From the NCBI RefSeq assembly GCF_005222755.1, contig NZ_STGD01000001.1:372001-436000 (forward strand): DNA of 64,000 nt. The letters are read 5' to 3'. Under the pieces are notes generated by a model. The model worked only from the letters and a program-made list of their open reading frames with translations, did no database searches and was not told where the DNA came from. Shown here in pieces: positions 63,128 to 64,000 of the stretch; position 1 is the first letter of the stretch; each line of letters opens with the position of its first letter. Made by a program: the position numbers and the translations under genes. This DNA comes from Roseomonas sp. HF4. Its GTDB lineage: Bacteria; Pseudomonadota; Alphaproteobacteria; Acetobacterales; Acetobacteraceae.

Positions 63128-64000
63128 ATGCAGCACGACCCCCGCGGCACCGCGATCACGACCCCGAGTGCCGTCGCGGCGCGGGAGCTGGAGGCCGCGG
63201 TGATCGCGCTGCTCGGCCAGAAGGCGGAAGGCGGGGCGCGGCTTGCCGCGGCGCTGGCCGCCGACCCGATGCTGGTCGCGGGCCACGCCATGGCGGGCTT
63301 CGCGCAGATGATGTCGGCGCGCCGGCCGATCATGGCGGAAGCACCCCGCAGCCTGGCCCGCGCGCGCGACGCGCTGGAAGCCCGTGGCGGCACGCCGCGG
63401 GAGCGGGCCCTGACGCAGGCGCTCGCCGCCTGGGCCGAGGGCGGCGACATGGAGCGCGCCGCGGCCGGACTCGAGGCGATCGCGCAGCAGGACCCGCGCG
63501 ACGCGCTGGCGCTTCGTCTCGCGCATGGCATCCGCTTCATGCTGGGCGACGCGCCGGCCATGCGCGCGGCGCTGGAAGCCGCGCTGCCGCGCTGGGACCC
63601 CGCGCTGCCGGGCCACGCCTACATGCAGGGCTGCCTCGCCTTCGCGCTGGAGGAGACGGGCGAGCCGGAGGCCGCCGAGACGCTCGGCCGCCGCGCCGTG
63701 GCCGCCGAGCCGGGCGACCTCTGGGGCGCCCATGCGGTGGCGCATGCGCTGGGCGCGCAGGGGCGGATGCGGGAGGGGCTGGCCTGGCTCCGCTGGCTCG
63801 AGCCGCATCTGGCCGGCGGCAGCAACTTCGTGCGCCACGTCCATTGGCACCGCGCGCTGTTCCACCTGGCGCTCGGGCAGGAGGACGCCGCGCTCGCGCT
63901 GCACGACGCCAAGGTCTGGGCGGAGCCGAGCGAGGATGTGCGCGACCTGATGAACGCGGCCTCGCTGCTCTGGCGGCTGGAGGCCGCGGGCGTCGCGGTG
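63128..64000 (+). CDS. Tetratricopeptide repeat protein (N-terminal part)
   Basis: 291 residues to the window edge, with no stop yet. Helical pairs with TPR character include ADPMLVAGHAMAGFAQMM, ERALTQALAAWAEGGDMERAA and YMQGCLAFALEETGEPEAAETLGRRAVAAEP (in parts). HAVAHALGAQGRMREGLAWL and HVHWHRALFHLALG are typical of the TPR-38-like family. GGAG sits before the ATG. The function is unknown. Confidence 0.8.
   Translation, partial: MQHDPRGTAITTPSAVAARELEAAVIALLGQKAEGGARLAAALAADPMLVAGHAMAGFAQMMSARRPIMAEAPRSLARARDALEARGGTPRERALTQALAAWAEGGDMERAAAGLEAIAQQDPRDALALRLAHGIRFMLGDAPAMRAALEAALPRWDPALPGHAYMQGCLAFALEETGEPEAAETLGRRAVAAEPGDLWGAHAVAHALGAQGRMREGLAWLRWLEPHLAGGSNFVRHVHWHRALFHLALGQEDAALALHDAKVWAEPSEDVRDLMNAASLLWRLEAAGVAV

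Overview
The window is a uniformly very GC-rich, gene-dense bacterial chromosome segment. The gene content and order (yebC-ruvCAB-ybgC-tolQRAB-pal-cpoB-tilS-ftsH, folP and glmM nearby, zapA-6S RNA-5-FCL, Tct transporters, a BLUF photoreceptor) point to an alphaproteobacterium, most probably Acetobacteraceae (Roseomonas-like). This is inferred from family resemblance; there is no rRNA gene to prove it. I see no rRNA, tRNA, CRISPR array, integrase or transposase.

Layout. 0-3 kb: the start of an iron-type ABC binding protein behind tandem Fur-like boxes, then a peptide-type ABC binding protein and an HpaI-type aldolase. 3-9 kb: the four-gene ATP-dependent ligase cluster (ligase, beta-CASP exonuclease, Lhr-like helicase, PdeM phosphoesterase), transcribed divergently across a palindrome. 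9.7-11.4 kb: a degenerate acyl-CoA synthetase. 11.7-15 kb: a histidine-rich, metal-type cluster (His-rich membrane protein, HupE/UreJ, membrane anchor, frameshifted MFS pump). 15-18 kb: glmM, a small membrane protein and an MBL hydrolase. 18-33.5 kb: one long leftward block, from yebC through ruvCAB, tol-pal, tilS and ftsH to a TPP enzyme and folP. 33.6-38.3 kb: a PPOX protein, an SDR and a tripartite tricarboxylate transporter. 38.3-40.6 kb: a YmdB-type phosphoesterase, 5-FCL, 6S RNA and zapA. 40.7-43.7 kb: class I aldolase, thiE and VOC genes. 44-49.6 kb: a leftward operon of inositol monophosphatase, an OmpA-like lipid/envelope protein, a MotA-like channel, a MotB-like protein with a very long coiled coil, and an ADP-ribosylglycohydrolase. 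50-55 kb: EF-P and its modification enzymes EpmB and EpmA, separated by an AT-rich foreign gene and a VapBC-type toxin-antitoxin pair. 55-64 kb: small membrane and cytochrome genes, TauD, FkbM, a pectate-lyase-fold protein, BLUF, DUF1491, cytochrome b561, a DUF429-like protein and the start of a TPR protein.

The most unusual points are these. (1) The AT-rich nucleoside-deoxyribosyltransferase/TIR-like gene next to the toxin-antitoxin pair splits the efp-epmB-epmA neighbourhood. (2) An uncharacterised proton-channel/peptidoglycan-binding motor operon ends in an ADP-ribosylglycohydrolase. (3) Structured intergenic repeats follow a positional rule: families A and B lie only between convergent gene ends, and family C lies behind leftward genes. 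One 63-bp stretch is identical, in inverted orientation, at 18.0 and 60.6 kb. (4) A 6S RNA lies between zapA and the 5-FCL gene. (5) Several enzymes have lost canonical catalytic residues (acyl-CoA synthetase, SDR, TilS).

Coordinates and translations were checked by reading the bases. Family assignments rest on motif recognition, with no database search.
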